This document shows, piece after piece, positions 13,441 to 21,587 of a DNA stretch of 25,503 nucleotides. Location of the stretch: contig CAJTVI010000035.1 of NCBI GenBank assembly GCA_910579545.1, positions 1-25,503 of the forward strand. Direction: 5' to 3'. The number at the start of each line of letters is the position of its first letter. Within the stretch, counting starts at the first letter, position 1. Under the pieces are notes generated by a model that was not told where the DNA came from, did not search any database, and was given only the letters and a program-made list of their open reading frames with translations. A program made the position numbers and the translations under genes. Origin of the DNA: an uncultured Oscillospiraceae bacterium (GTDB lineage Bacteria > Bacillota > Clostridia > Oscillospirales > Ruminococcaceae).

Positions 13441-14514
13441 ATGGAACGCGAGGAATGGCTCGGCCTTGGGCCGTATAGCCTGCCCAGGGAACAAAAACGC
13501 GCGCTCTATCGCCGCGAACTTACCGCGCTCACCCGGCACCACCGCCAAAACTGCCCGGAGTACCGGCGCTTTTTGGAGGCGCTGGGCTGCCCGGAGGATA
13601 CGCCGCTCGAGCCGGAAGAGCAGCCCATGCTGCCGGTGGGCCTGTTTAAGCAGCGGCGGCTGTGCAGCGTGCCGGAAAGCGAGGTCTTTAAAACCCTCAC
13701 CTCCTCCGGCACCACCGGCCAGCAGGTCTCGCAGATCTGCCTGGACGCGGTGACCTCGGCGGATCAGCAGCTGGTTTTGTCCCGCATCGTGGCCGATTTT
13801 ATCGGCCAGCAGCGGCTGCCCCTGCTGGTGCTGGACAGCAAAAAGGTCCTGCAGGACCGGGCGATGTTCTCGGCCCGCGGGGCGGGCATTTTGGGCTTTT
13901 CCATCTTTGGCAGCCGCAGCTGCTACGCGCTGAACGACGAGATGCAGCTGGACCTTGAGGCGGTGCGCGCCTTTGTGCAGCAGCACGCCGGCCGGCCGAT
14001 GCTGCTGTTTGGCTTTACCTATATTGTATGGAAGGAGGTCGTCTGCGCGCTGGAGGAGCGGGGCGAGGCCCTCCCGGTCCCCCAAGGGATCCTCATCCAC
14101 GGCGGCGGCTGGAAAAAGCTGGCGGGCCAGGCGGTTTCCCCGGCCGTTTTCAAAGAGCGGGTGGCAAAGGCCCTGGGGGTGCGGCAGGTCTATAACTACT
14201 ACGGCATGGCCGAGCAGACCGGCTGCATTTATATGGAATGCCCCTGCGGCCACCTGCACGCCAGCGTCTGGTCGGACATCCTCATCCGCCGCCCGCAGGA
14301 CCACGCCCTCTGCCCCCCCGGCGAGCCGGGGGTCATCCAGGTGCTGTCGCTGCTGCCCCGGTCCTACCCGGGCCACTCGCTGCTCACCGAGGACATGGGG
14401 GTGCTGCTGGGCGAGGACGACTGCCCCTGCGGGCGCAAGGGCAAATACTTTGCCGTAACCGGCCGCCTGCCGCGGGCCGAGGTAAGGGGGTGCAGCGATA
14501 CCTATGAGGGATGA
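13441..14514 (+). CDS. LuxE-like acyl-protein synthetase
   Basis: The 357-residue protein belongs to the LuxE family, adenylating enzymes that activate a fatty acid with ATP and pass it, through an internal Cys, to a reductase. Visible motifs are TLTSSGTTGQ (85-94), HGGGWKKL (220-227) and YYGMAEQTG (253-261), as in AMP-binding enzymes. Two Cys-containing turns, CPCGHLH (267-273) and DDCPCGRKG, could bind a metal; they are not part of classical LuxE as I know it. AAAGGAGG precedes the ATG. The gene overlaps the LuxC-like gene by 11 bases, the same pairing as in lux operons, but no luciferase genes are present. Confidence 0.88.
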   Translation: MEREEWLGLGPYSLPREQKRALYRRELTALTRHHRQNCPEYRRFLEALGCPEDTPLEPEEQPMLPVGLFKQRRLCSVPESEVFKTLTSSGTTGQQVSQICLDAVTSADQQLVLSRIVADFIGQQRLPLLVLDSKKVLQDRAMFSARGAGILGFSIFGSRSCYALNDEMQLDLEAVRAFVQQHAGRPMLLFGFTYIVWKEVVCALEERGEALPVPQGILIHGGGWKKLAGQAVSPAVFKERVAKALGVRQVYNYYGMAEQTGCIYMECPCGHLHASVWSDILIRRPQDHALCPPGEPGVIQVLSLLPRSYPGHSLLTEDMGVLLGEDDCPCGRKGKYFAVTGRLPRAEVRGCSDTYEG

Positions 14515-15700
14515 ACTGCCGCCGGGCGTAAGCCTGCTGGCCGGGGTGCCGTGCCCCTCGGCCGAGCCCTGGCCGCCCTTTGCGCCGCTGGCGCTGGATT
14601 TTTTGAGCGCGCTCTCGGGCGCGGTGCGCGCCGGCGCGGCCGGGCAGCAGGAGCTGGCGGCCTTTGGCTTCTGGTGCCGCCGGGCGCATCTGGCCGCGCT
14701 GCAAAAGCGGCACGCCTCGCCGCTGCCCCGGCTGGGGCGGGGGCTTATCCTGCATCTGGCCCCCTCCAACGTGCCCGCCATGTTTGGGTACAGCCTTGCC
14801 ATCGGGCTGCTGGCGGGCAACGCCAACATCCTGCGGCTCTCCAGCCGGCGGGGCGGGATAGAGCAGGCGCTCTGTAAGATCATCGCCCAAACGCTGGACC
14901 GCCCGGAGTTTGCCGCCGTCAAGGCCCGCACCGCCCTTGTGGCCTACGAGCGGGACAACCGCATCACCCAGGCGCTGCTGGCCGGCTGCGACGGCCGGGT
15001 GGTCTGGGGCGGGGATGCCACGGTACAGGCGGTGCGCAGCCTGCCCATGCCGGCCCACGCGGTGGAACTCTGCTTTGCCGACCGCTGGTCCCTCGCGCTG
15101 CTCAGCCAGCGGGCGGTGGCCGAACTGGGGGAGGACGCCCTGGCCGATTGGGCCCACCGCTTTTACAACGATACCTATCTGATGGACCAAAACGCCTGCT
15201 CCAGCCCCCAGCTGGTGCTCTGGCTGGAGGACGGGGGAACGCCGGAGGCCCGCCGCCGCTGGTGGAAGGCCCTTGGCCGGGAGGCCGCCGCGCGCTATAC
15301 GCTGGACGGCTACAAGGCCGCCCGCCGGTACGAGCGGTTCTGCCTTGCGGCGCTGGACGGCCAGCCGCTTGCCCCGGCGGGGCTTACCCAGTACCAAAAC
15401 GGCCTTGTGCTGGTGGCCCGCCTGGCCCGGCCCAGCCCCGCCATGGCGGGCTATAAGGGCGGCTATGGCCTGTTTTTTGAGGGCGGATTGCAGAGCCCGC
15501 AGGAACTGGTCCCGCTGCTTTCGGCCAGGGTGCAAACCATCGTCTGCGGCGGGGTGGAGCCGGCGCGGCTGGCCGCGATCCTGGCGGAGGGCCGCGCCCG
15601 CGGGGGCGACCGGGTGGTCACGCTGGGCCAGGCGCTCGAGATGGATACCGTGTGGGACGGCCGCGACCTGATCGCCGAACTCTCCCGCTGCATCGGGTAG
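14504..15700 (+). CDS. LuxC-like acyl-CoA/acyl-protein reductase
   Basis: The 398-residue protein is a member of the LuxC family of aldehyde-dehydrogenase-fold reductases, which take an acyl group onto a Cys and reduce it with NADPH to an aldehyde. The catalytic Cys is Cys232 in YLMDQNACSSPQLVLW; HLAPSNVPAMFGYSLA (84-99) and LLAGNANILRLSS match the cofactor-binding region. It is somewhat shorter than luminous-bacteria LuxC (about 480). The ATG at 14504 lies inside the end of the LuxE-like gene, so translation is coupled and a complex of the two is likely. The chain length of the substrate cannot be read from the sequence. Confidence 0.9.
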   Translation: MRDELPPGVSLLAGVPCPSAEPWPPFAPLALDFLSALSGAVRAGAAGQQELAAFGFWCRRAHLAALQKRHASPLPRLGRGLILHLAPSNVPAMFGYSLAIGLLAGNANILRLSSRRGGIEQALCKIIAQTLDRPEFAAVKARTALVAYERDNRITQALLAGCDGRVVWGGDATVQAVRSLPMPAHAVELCFADRWSLALLSQRAVAELGEDALADWAHRFYNDTYLMDQNACSSPQLVLWLEDGGTPEARRRWWKALGREAAARYTLDGYKAARRYERFCLAALDGQPLAPAGLTQYQNGLVLVARLARPSPAMAGYKGGYGLFFEGGLQSPQELVPLLSARVQTIVCGGVEPARLAAILAEGRARGGDRVVTLGQALEMDTVWDGRDLIAELSRCIG

Positions 15701-15795
15701 GGCGGGGATGTTCCGTTTGCCGCTGCGCGCACCGCTTCCCTTTGGGGCAGTGTGCGCTTTGCCCTGCGGCCTTTTACCAGGAGGTGCGATGCAAA

Positions 15796-17235
15796 ATGGA
15801 CGACCTGTTTGGAATCGAAAGCCGGGAGCCCCAGCGGCTGTTGGCCGTGTGTGAGGACGGCCAGCGGCTCTTGTACGGCGATGCGCAGCACGCCGGCCGG
15901 GCGCTGGGCCGGGCCATGGGGGGCCGGGCGCTGGTGTTTTTGCTCTGCGATAATTCCCCCGGCAGCCTGCTGGGGTACCTTGGCTGTTTGCAGTGCGGCG
16001 CGGTGCCGCTGCTGCTGGACGCGCATACCTCCCCGCCGCTGCTTGCCTCGCTGATCGATACCTACCGGCCCGCTTATTGCCTTGTGCCGCAAAGCCTGCC
16101 CGCCGCCGCCCGTGCGGTGCTGCCGCAGGCTTCGCCGCTGCTGGAGCTGGCCGGCAGTCTGCTGCTGCCCTGCGGGGGTCAAGGGCCGGCGCTGTACCCG
16201 GAGCTGTGTCTTTTGCTTACCACCTCCGGCAGCACCGGCAGCCCCAAGCTCGTGCGGCTGAGCAAACAAAACCTTGCGGCCAACGCCGCCTCGATTGCCC
16301 AATACCTTGAGCTGGACGAGACCGAGCGCCCCATCACGGTACTGCCCATGAGCTATTCCTACGGCATGTCCATCCTCAACAGCCATGTCCTGGTCGGCGC
16401 GTCCCTGCTGCTCACCGGCCGCAGTGTGCTGGAGCAGGAGTTTTGGCAGCTGGCCAGCGCCGGGGGGGCCACCTCGCTTGCGGGGGTGCCCTACACCTAC
16501 CAGATGTACCGCCGGCTGGGGCTGTTTTCCATCGAGCTGCCCGGGCTGCGGTACCTCACCCAGGCGGGGGGCAAGCTGCCGGAGGAGCTGCACCGGGAAT
16601 TTGCCGCCTGGGCGCACAAAACCGGCCGCCGCTTTTATGTAATGTACGGCCAAACCGAGGCCTCGCCCCGCATGGGCTACCTGCCCGCGGCCCGCGCGCT
16701 GGACAAATGCGGCAGCATGGGCCTGCCGGTGCCGGGCGGGCGTTTTTGGCTGGAGGACGCCGCGGGCGGGGTCATCGACGCCCCGGGCGAGGTGGGCGAA
16801 CTGGTCTACGCGGGCAAAAACGTGGGGCTGGGCTATGCGCAGGCGCCCGCGGACCTTGCCAAGGGGGACGAATGGGGCGGCGTACTGCGCACCGGCGATA
16901 TGGCCAAGCGGGACGCCGAGGGCTTTTACACCATTGTGGGCCGCAAAAAGCGGTTTTTAAAGCTGTTTGGCAACCGGGTAAACCTGGACGAGGCCGAGCG
17001 GCTGCTGGCCGCGCGGTTTGCCGGCGTCCAGTTTGCCTGCGCCGGCAGGGACGACCGGATGGCGGTGTATTTTGCGCTGGAGGGCAAACAACAGCCCGCC
17101 CTGCCCGGGCAGGTACAGGCCTACCTCGCCGCCGAGACCCGGCTGCCGGCCCGCGCCTTTGCCGTCTGCGGCATCGACGCCATTCCCAAAAGCCCCGCCG
17201 GCAAAACCCTCTACGCGGCGCTTCCGCCGGTGTAG
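15796..17235 (+). CDS. AMP-forming acyl ligase (ANL superfamily)
   Basis: The 479-residue enzyme activates a carboxylic acid as acyl-AMP and transfers it to CoA or a carrier protein. Visible motifs are TTSGSTGSPK (142-151), YGQTEASPRMGY (284-295), RTGDMAKRDAEGFYTIVGR (365-383) and the C-terminal catalytic Lys470 in PKSPAGKTLY. ATG 15796 is chosen for AGGAGG at 15779-15784, eleven bases upstream. It is the last gene of the ACP operon and may load the ACP. Together with the LuxE-like protein this gives two acid-activating enzymes for one carrier protein. Substrate unknown. Confidence 0.88.
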   Translation: MDDLFGIESREPQRLLAVCEDGQRLLYGDAQHAGRALGRAMGGRALVFLLCDNSPGSLLGYLGCLQCGAVPLLLDAHTSPPLLASLIDTYRPAYCLVPQSLPAAARAVLPQASPLLELAGSLLLPCGGQGPALYPELCLLLTTSGSTGSPKLVRLSKQNLAANAASIAQYLELDETERPITVLPMSYSYGMSILNSHVLVGASLLLTGRSVLEQEFWQLASAGGATSLAGVPYTYQMYRRLGLFSIELPGLRYLTQAGGKLPEELHREFAAWAHKTGRRFYVMYGQTEASPRMGYLPAARALDKCGSMGLPVPGGRFWLEDAAGGVIDAPGEVGELVYAGKNVGLGYAQAPADLAKGDEWGGVLRTGDMAKRDAEGFYTIVGRKKRFLKLFGNRVNLDEAERLLAARFAGVQFACAGRDDRMAVYFALEGKQQPALPGQVQAYLAAETRLPARAFAVCGIDAIPKSPAGKTLYAALPPV

Positions 17236-17256
17236 CGCCGGCGCCCCTGCGGCAAA

Positions 17257-17300
17257 AAAACTCCCCCGGCAGCCCAAAAAGGCTGCGCCGGGGGAGTTTT
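17257..17300 (+). terminator. Intrinsic terminator of the ACP/LuxCE operon
   Basis: AACTCCCCCGGC-AGCC pairs with GGCT-GC-GCCGGGGGAGTT with a two-base bulge, loop CAAAAA, and TTTT follows. An A-run on the left side means it could also stop transcripts arriving on the minus strand, so it separates the two convergent operons. Confidence 0.8.
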
Positions 17301-17447
17301 GCGGTATGGGGGTATGCCTGCAGGGGGCGTCAAATTCAAGGCGCTAAAAGCCGGGGGCGGAAAAGAGCCCCAAAAGGGGTTGGGACCGCCCCGGTTTGCG
17401 AGGCCCCATGCCGGGCGCTGCGGGGCGGGCGCTTTGCCAAGGGGCGG

Positions 17448-17777
17448 TCACTCGTCGCCCGGGGCGCCGCCGTTTACATATTTGTCCCACACCTCGGCCG
17501 TGTTGCCGTAGGCGCAGCAGCCGCCCAAAAACACCGGGTCGCTGGCCCGGCGCAGCCGCGGCTCCTCCAGGGCCATGGCCGCCGTTTCCTCGGCGCTCAA
17601 GGGCACCTCGCGGCCGTTTACCAGGCGCACCAGCGCGCCGCCATCCTCCCCGCGGGCCAAAAGGGTCAGGTCGCTGCCCACCGCGATCCCGCGGCCCTCC
17701 AGCGCGCGGGCAATGCCGCGCCCCTTGATCCGTTTAACGGTGTAGGTTTTGTCCAGCTCGCTCTCACAAAACAGCAT
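17448..17777 (-). CDS. FeoA-like domain protein with Cys-containing C-terminal extension
   Basis: The 109-residue protein has a FeoA-type SH3-like domain (about 8-75: TYTVKRIKGRG...ALEGRGIAVGSDLTLL...VRLVNGREVPLS), normally a small cytoplasmic partner of the FeoB ferrous-iron transporter. The C-terminal extension contains FLGGCCAYGNTAEVWD, with paired Cys not usual for FeoA. GAGGAGGT precedes the ATG. No feoB is present, so it may be a stand-alone FeoA-like regulator. It is the last gene of the minus-strand group; a 116-base gap separates it from the PfkB-like gene, and the link to that operon is uncertain. Confidence 0.65.
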   Translation of the reverse strand: MLFCESELDKTYTVKRIKGRGIARALEGRGIAVGSDLTLLARGEDGGALVRLVNGREVPLSAEETAAMALEEPRLRRASDPVFLGGCCAYGNTAEVWDKYVNGGAPGDE

Positions 17778-17893
17778 GGCAGGTACCTCCTCAACAAACA
17801 GTTTTTATAGCCTCTCCCAGAGGATCGTTTTACACAAAAGGGGGCGCTATGGCAAACCGGCAAAGCGCCAAAACCAACCGGCCCCGCGCCGGC

Positions 17894-18838
17894 TCAGGCT
17901 TCCAGTTCCACCGCGCGGGCGGCCAGGGCCCTCGCCTCGGCGGCCATCTGCCGGCGCAGCGGGTCGGTCAGCTCGGGGCAGGGGCCAAGCTGCAGGGCGT
18001 TGTAATCGGCCGCCACATTGGCAGAGGCGGCGATCAGGGCAGGGGGCATTCCCTCGGCAAAGCCCACCATGGCCGCCGCCGTGCTGCAGTTGCCGCAGCC
18101 GGTGGGGTCTACCGTGCGGGCCAGCCCGGTGCTGGGCACCATCACGGCCTTCTGCCCCGGCAGCACCACGCAGGAGCCCTCCACCCCCAGCCGCAAAAAG
18201 CAGGGCTTGCCGGTGGCCTGGATCGCCCGGATCGCCTCGGCCCGGCTGGCCGCGCCAAACAGTTCCCGCGCCTCCCGCAGGTTTACCGAAAACAGGTCCA
18301 CCTGCCGCAAGGCGGGCCAGATCAGCGGCTTTTGGGCGGGGTCAAAGGTGTTGTAGTGGGGCACCTCCCACATCAAAAGGGCCTTTGGCGCGGCGGCGCG
18401 GATGGCCCCCAGTTCCTCCGGCCGCCAAAACAGCTCCTCGGCGCCGCTCTCGGTGTACACGGCCTTGGTATCCCGCCCGCAAAGCGCGGCCACCCACGCG
18501 CCGTGGATCATGGTATTTTCGGCGTTGTCCCGCTCATAGTCCGGCCCATAGATGGATTCCTCCCGCCAGCTGCCGTCCGCCGCGTAGTACACGGTGGTGT
18601 AGTGGGTATGGGGCAGGGTGCGGTGCACCCCGGCGGTGTCAAGGCCGTTTTTGGCAAAAAACCCGCCGTGGTAGTCCTCAAAATCCGGGCCGGCAACGGT
18701 TACAAACCCCACCTGAGGGCGCAGGCTCAGCACGCCCCCAAGCATAAACAGCCCTCCGCCGGTCACCTGCTTTACCCGGCGGCCGTCGGCATACTGCAGG
18801 TCGTTTACAATGCTCATTGCCGCAACAACGTATTCCAT
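17894..18838 (-). CDS. PfkB-family carbohydrate/nucleoside kinase-like protein
   Basis: The 314-residue protein has the PfkB (ribokinase) fold: early VTGGGLFMLGGVLSLRP region, VGFVTVAGPDFEDYHGGFF, and LRLGVEGSCVVLPG before the ATP site. The signature motif reads DPTGCGN (244-250) where active kinases have D-x-T-G-A-G-D; the catalytic base Asp is Asn250. It may be inactive, slow, or a distinct subfamily. ATG 18838 follows AGGAG (18849-18853) by ten bases. It follows the ECF transporter genes, so it may phosphorylate or bind the imported vitamin, nucleoside or sugar. Confidence 0.8.
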   Translation of the reverse strand: MEYVVAAMSIVNDLQYADGRRVKQVTGGGLFMLGGVLSLRPQVGFVTVAGPDFEDYHGGFFAKNGLDTAGVHRTLPHTHYTTVYYAADGSWREESIYGPDYERDNAENTMIHGAWVAALCGRDTKAVYTESGAEELFWRPEELGAIRAAAPKALLMWEVPHYNTFDPAQKPLIWPALRQVDLFSVNLREARELFGAASRAEAIRAIQATGKPCFLRLGVEGSCVVLPGQKAVMVPSTGLARTVDPTGCGNCSTAAAMVGFAEGMPPALIAASANVAADYNALQLGPCPELTDPLRRQMAAEARALAARAVELEA

Positions 18839-18991
18839 CCCTTTTGCACTCCTATGCATCCTGCGCCCCGGCAGCCCGTACACCGCCCGGCCGGGGGCTC
18901 AAACATTCAGCGTGTTGTTTCACCCGGGCGGTCCGGCCCTCTGCAGCCGCCCCGCCGCGCTTTTTGCGCCTTACAGCTTCCGGCGGGCGGG

Positions 18992-19786
18992 TCAGTCCAG
19001 CGCGGCCACCAGTTCGTTGCAGAACAAAATGTCCTCGCCCAGGCCCAGCCGGCCGGCCAGTTCGCCCAGCTGCGGCTTGCGCAGCCGGGCCTCGGCCACC
19101 ACGGCGGCGTCGCCAAAGATGCTGCGGGCGGTGCCGTCCGCCAAAATATTGCCGTGGGCCATGGCAACCACCCGGTTAAAGTTGCGGGCCACAAACTCCA
19201 TGTCGTGGGTAATGGTGATCACCGTAATGCCCTCGCCTTGCAGCTGTTCCATCATGCTTTCCAGCAGCAGGGTGCCGCGCCGGTCCTGCCCGGCGGTGGG
19301 CTCGTCAAAGATCACATACTTCGGCTCGGTGGCCAGCACCGCCGCAATGGTCACAAATTTGCGGATGGGGTAGGGGATGTCAAAGGGGTTCTTTTTCAGG
19401 TAGCCCTCCAGCCCGGTCAGGCCCACCGCCCGCTCCACCCGCCGGTCGATCTCGGCCTGCGGCAGCTTAAAGTAGCGGGGCATATACTCGATTTCGGCCC
19501 GCACCGACTGGTTAAAGATCTGGTCGTCCGGGTTCTGGAATACATACCCCACCGTGCGGGCGATCTGGGCGGTGGTGTGCTCCTTGGTGTTCTGCCCGTC
19601 CACCAGCACGTCGCCCTCCACCGGCTTGTGCAGGCCGTTCATCAGCTTTACCGCGGTGGTTTTGCCCGCGCCGTTCTGCCCCACAATGGCAAGCCGCTCG
19701 CCGGCCAGAATGGTCAGGTTCAGGTTTTTGTTGGCCATAAAGCCGCCCGGGTAGGCAAAGCTGGCCCCCTTCAGTTCGATCGGCAT
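18992..19786 (-). CDS. ECF transporter ATPase with non-canonical signature (A')
   Basis: A 264-residue ABC ATPase of an energy-coupling-factor importer. Walker A is GQNGAGKTT (36-44), the Q-loop is YVFQNPDDQ (81-89), Walker B is YVIFDEPTAG (157-166) and the switch His is His194 (TITHD). The ABC signature, normally LSGGQ, is PYPIRK (138-143), so one of the two ATP sites of the heterodimer is probably altered. It begins one base after the stop of the other ATPase gene. It forms the energising module with the second ATPase and EcfT. Confidence 0.88.
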   Translation of the reverse strand: MPIELKGASFAYPGGFMANKNLNLTILAGERLAIVGQNGAGKTTAVKLMNGLHKPVEGDVLVDGQNTKEHTTAQIARTVGYVFQNPDDQIFNQSVRAEIEYMPRYFKLPQAEIDRRVERAVGLTGLEGYLKKNPFDIPYPIRKFVTIAAVLATEPKYVIFDEPTAGQDRRGTLLLESMMEQLQGEGITVITITHDMEFVARNFNRVVAMAHGNILADGTARSIFGDAAVVAEARLRKPQLGELAGRLGLGEDILFCNELVAALD

Positions 19787-19787
19787 C

Positions 19788-20645
19788 TCAGCCCCGCACC
19801 TCCTTCTGCCGGCGTTTTACCTGCGCCTCGGCGTCCGCTAAGGTAATGGGGATCCCGGCCAGCGGCTTGCCCGCCGCGGCCATGGCGTGGCCAAAGGCCG
19901 CCACCTGGGGCGGCGTTGCCCCCACATCGGCAAGGTCGGCCGCGCTCAGCACCCCGGCGGTTTTGCCGCTGCGCACGATCCGCCCGTTCTGCATCACCAG
20001 CACCTCGTCGCAGTATTCGGCGATCAGGTCCACCTTGTGCTCCACCAGCAAGATGGTCTTGCCGCTGCCCCGCAGCCCCTGGATGATCTCAAACACGTCC
20101 TGGGTGCCCTGCGGGTCCAGCTGGCTGGTGGGCTCGTCGATCACCAAAATGTCGGCGTCCATCGCCAGGATCGAGGCAAAGGCCACCCGCTGGCGCTGCC
20201 CGCCCGAAAGCTCGTTGGGGTTTTTCTCCAGTAGCTCCTCAATGCCCAGCAGCCGGCAGATCTCCAGCGTCCGGTCCGCCATCTCCTGTTTGGGCCAGCC
20301 CAGGTTTTCCAGCCCCATGGCCACCTCCTCAAACACGGTGGCCTTGATGCCGCTGATCTGGGTAAACGGGTTTTGGAACACATACCCGATCTTGGCCGAA
20401 AGCTTGCCGGTATCCCATTCGCGCACGTCGGTGCCGTCAATGGTCACCCGGCCCTCTAAGGTGCCCTGGTAAAAATGCGGGATCAGCCCGCGCAGCAGGT
20501 TGCACAGGCTGGTTTTGCCGCCGCCGTTTTCCCCGATCACCCCGTAGAACACCCCCTTTTCAAACGAAAAGGTGATATCCTCCAGCGCGGCCGTTTTGCT
20601 GTACGGGTAATGATAGGTCACATGCTCCAGTTCGATCAAGGCCAT
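19788..20645 (-). CDS. ECF transporter ATPase (A)
   Basis: A 285-residue ABC ATPase with all motifs intact: Walker A GENGGGKTS (38-46), Q-loop YVFQNPFTQ, signature LSGGQRQR (146-153), Walker B ILVIDEPTSQLD (166-177) and switch His203 (VEHK). ATG 20645 is chosen for AAGGAGGGA (20652-20660), six or seven bases upstream. It pairs with the downstream ATPase whose signature motif is degenerate, so this subunit probably completes the main hydrolytic site with it. A C-terminal extension (about 225-285) goes beyond the usual ATPase core. Confidence 0.92.
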   Translation of the reverse strand: MALIELEHVTYHYPYSKTAALEDITFSFEKGVFYGVIGENGGGKTSLCNLLRGLIPHFYQGTLEGRVTIDGTDVREWDTGKLSAKIGYVFQNPFTQISGIKATVFEEVAMGLENLGWPKQEMADRTLEICRLLGIEELLEKNPNELSGGQRQRVAFASILAMDADILVIDEPTSQLDPQGTQDVFEIIQGLRGSGKTILLVEHKVDLIAEYCDEVLVMQNGRIVRSGKTAGVLSAADLADVGATPPQVAAFGHAMAAAGKPLAGIPITLADAEAQVKRRQKEVRG

Positions 20646-20658
20646 CCGGCGTCCCTCC

Positions 20659-21459
20659 TTACCACAGCCCCAGCATCTTTGCAAGCTTTGCCGCGCACAC
20701 CGCCGCAAAGCCAAGGTCCAGCGCGATCACCAGCGCCTTTTCCCAGGCCGGCACCGCCCGCAGCTCCCGCAAAAAGGTGTGCTCTGTTTCCAGCGAAAAG
20801 GCGCGGGCGTCCATGGCAATGCTCTTTTCCTCCGCCGAGGCCATCGCCCCCAGCAGCAGCGGGCTGATCACCGGAAAAAACGCCTTGGCGCGGATCAGGA
20901 TGTTGCCCTCTACCTCGATGCCGCGGGCCTTCTGGCTCTCAAAAATGGTCTGCACGCTGGCGCGCAGGTCGGTGATGGTCTGGAAGCTCGCCAAGATCAC
21001 ATAGCTGGTGGTGTGCGAAACCCCCTTGCGCTCCAGCGCGTACATCAAATCGCGCATCTCGGTGGAGGCATAAAACAGGATGATCGCGCCCGAAAAGCCC
21101 AAAATCACGCTGCCCACCTGCAGGCCGTTCAAAAGGCCTTCCATCGTCCATTTCCAGCCAAAAATGCTGAACAGCACGGTGGTGCCCTTCACGGTCAGCT
21201 GCCGGATCAGGATGATAAACACTCCAATGGTCACCAGCAGCTTGGAAAAGATGCCGTTAAAGTATTTCAGTTCCCCGATCAGGATGGCCAGCAGGTAGTA
21301 AAACAGGCACAGCCCTATCCCAAAGGCGATGTTCTGCACCACCAGCGCGGTAAAGGCCAGCACCAGCAGGATGTTCAGCTTGGAAAGGGGGTTGAGGTCC
21401 TTAAACCAGTTGCCGGTGGTCTGGGGCGAAAAAAACGACTGTACAAACTCACTGTGCAT
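20659..21459 (-). CDS. ECF transporter transmembrane subunit EcfT
   Basis: A 266-residue membrane protein with about five to six helices in the N-terminal two thirds (for example LSKLNILLVLAFTALVV) and the two coupling-helix motifs of EcfT toward the C-terminus: SQKARGIEVEG and MDARAFSLE. These Ala-Arg-Gly motifs contact the ATPases. AAGGAGG (21470-21476) lies ten bases before the ATG. It stands between the S-component and the ATPase genes, and a hairpin separates it from the S-component gene. Confidence 0.9.
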   Translation of the reverse strand: MHSEFVQSFFSPQTTGNWFKDLNPLSKLNILLVLAFTALVVQNIAFGIGLCLFYYLLAILIGELKYFNGIFSKLLVTIGVFIILIRQLTVKGTTVLFSIFGWKWTMEGLLNGLQVGSVILGFSGAIILFYASTEMRDLMYALERKGVSHTTSYVILASFQTITDLRASVQTIFESQKARGIEVEGNILIRAKAFFPVISPLLLGAMASAEEKSIAMDARAFSLETEHTFLRELRAVPAWEKALVIALDLGFAAVCAAKLAKMLGLW

Positions 21460-21481
21460 GGGCCCGATGCCTCCTTACAAG

Positions 21482-21524
21482 AAAAAACAAAGCGAGAGCA
21501 CACCCCAAAAAAGGTGCGCTCTCG
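21482..21524 (-). terminator. Intra-operon terminator/attenuator between S-component and EcfT genes
   Basis: On the minus strand CGAGAGCGCACC (21513-21524) pairs with GGTGTGCTCTCG (21493-21504) including one G-U pair, followed by CTTTGTTTTTTC. It is a good intrinsic terminator shape inside the operon and would make S-component mRNA more abundant than the T/A/A' mRNA. Confidence 0.7.
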
Positions 21525-21587
21525 GTGCGGCGGCGGGCGGGGCCGTGCAAAGATCAGCGCCCGCCGGGTGCCGCCGCAAACGCCGGC

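Noticed and set aside
12649..14931. A 760-codon open frame on the minus strand
   Set aside because: It lies opposite the MBL, LuxE-like and LuxC-like genes, which show catalytic motifs and ribosome binding sites. High GC makes long antisense frames common.
12461..17235. A bioluminescence (lux) operon
   Set aside because: LuxC- and LuxE-like genes are present, but no luxA or luxB, and the host appears to be a strict anaerobe.
17849..19846. A 665-codon open frame on the plus strand
   Set aside because: It is antisense to the PfkB-like and ECF ATPase genes with clear Walker motifs; its translation is Gly/Arg/Pro/His-rich and matches no family.
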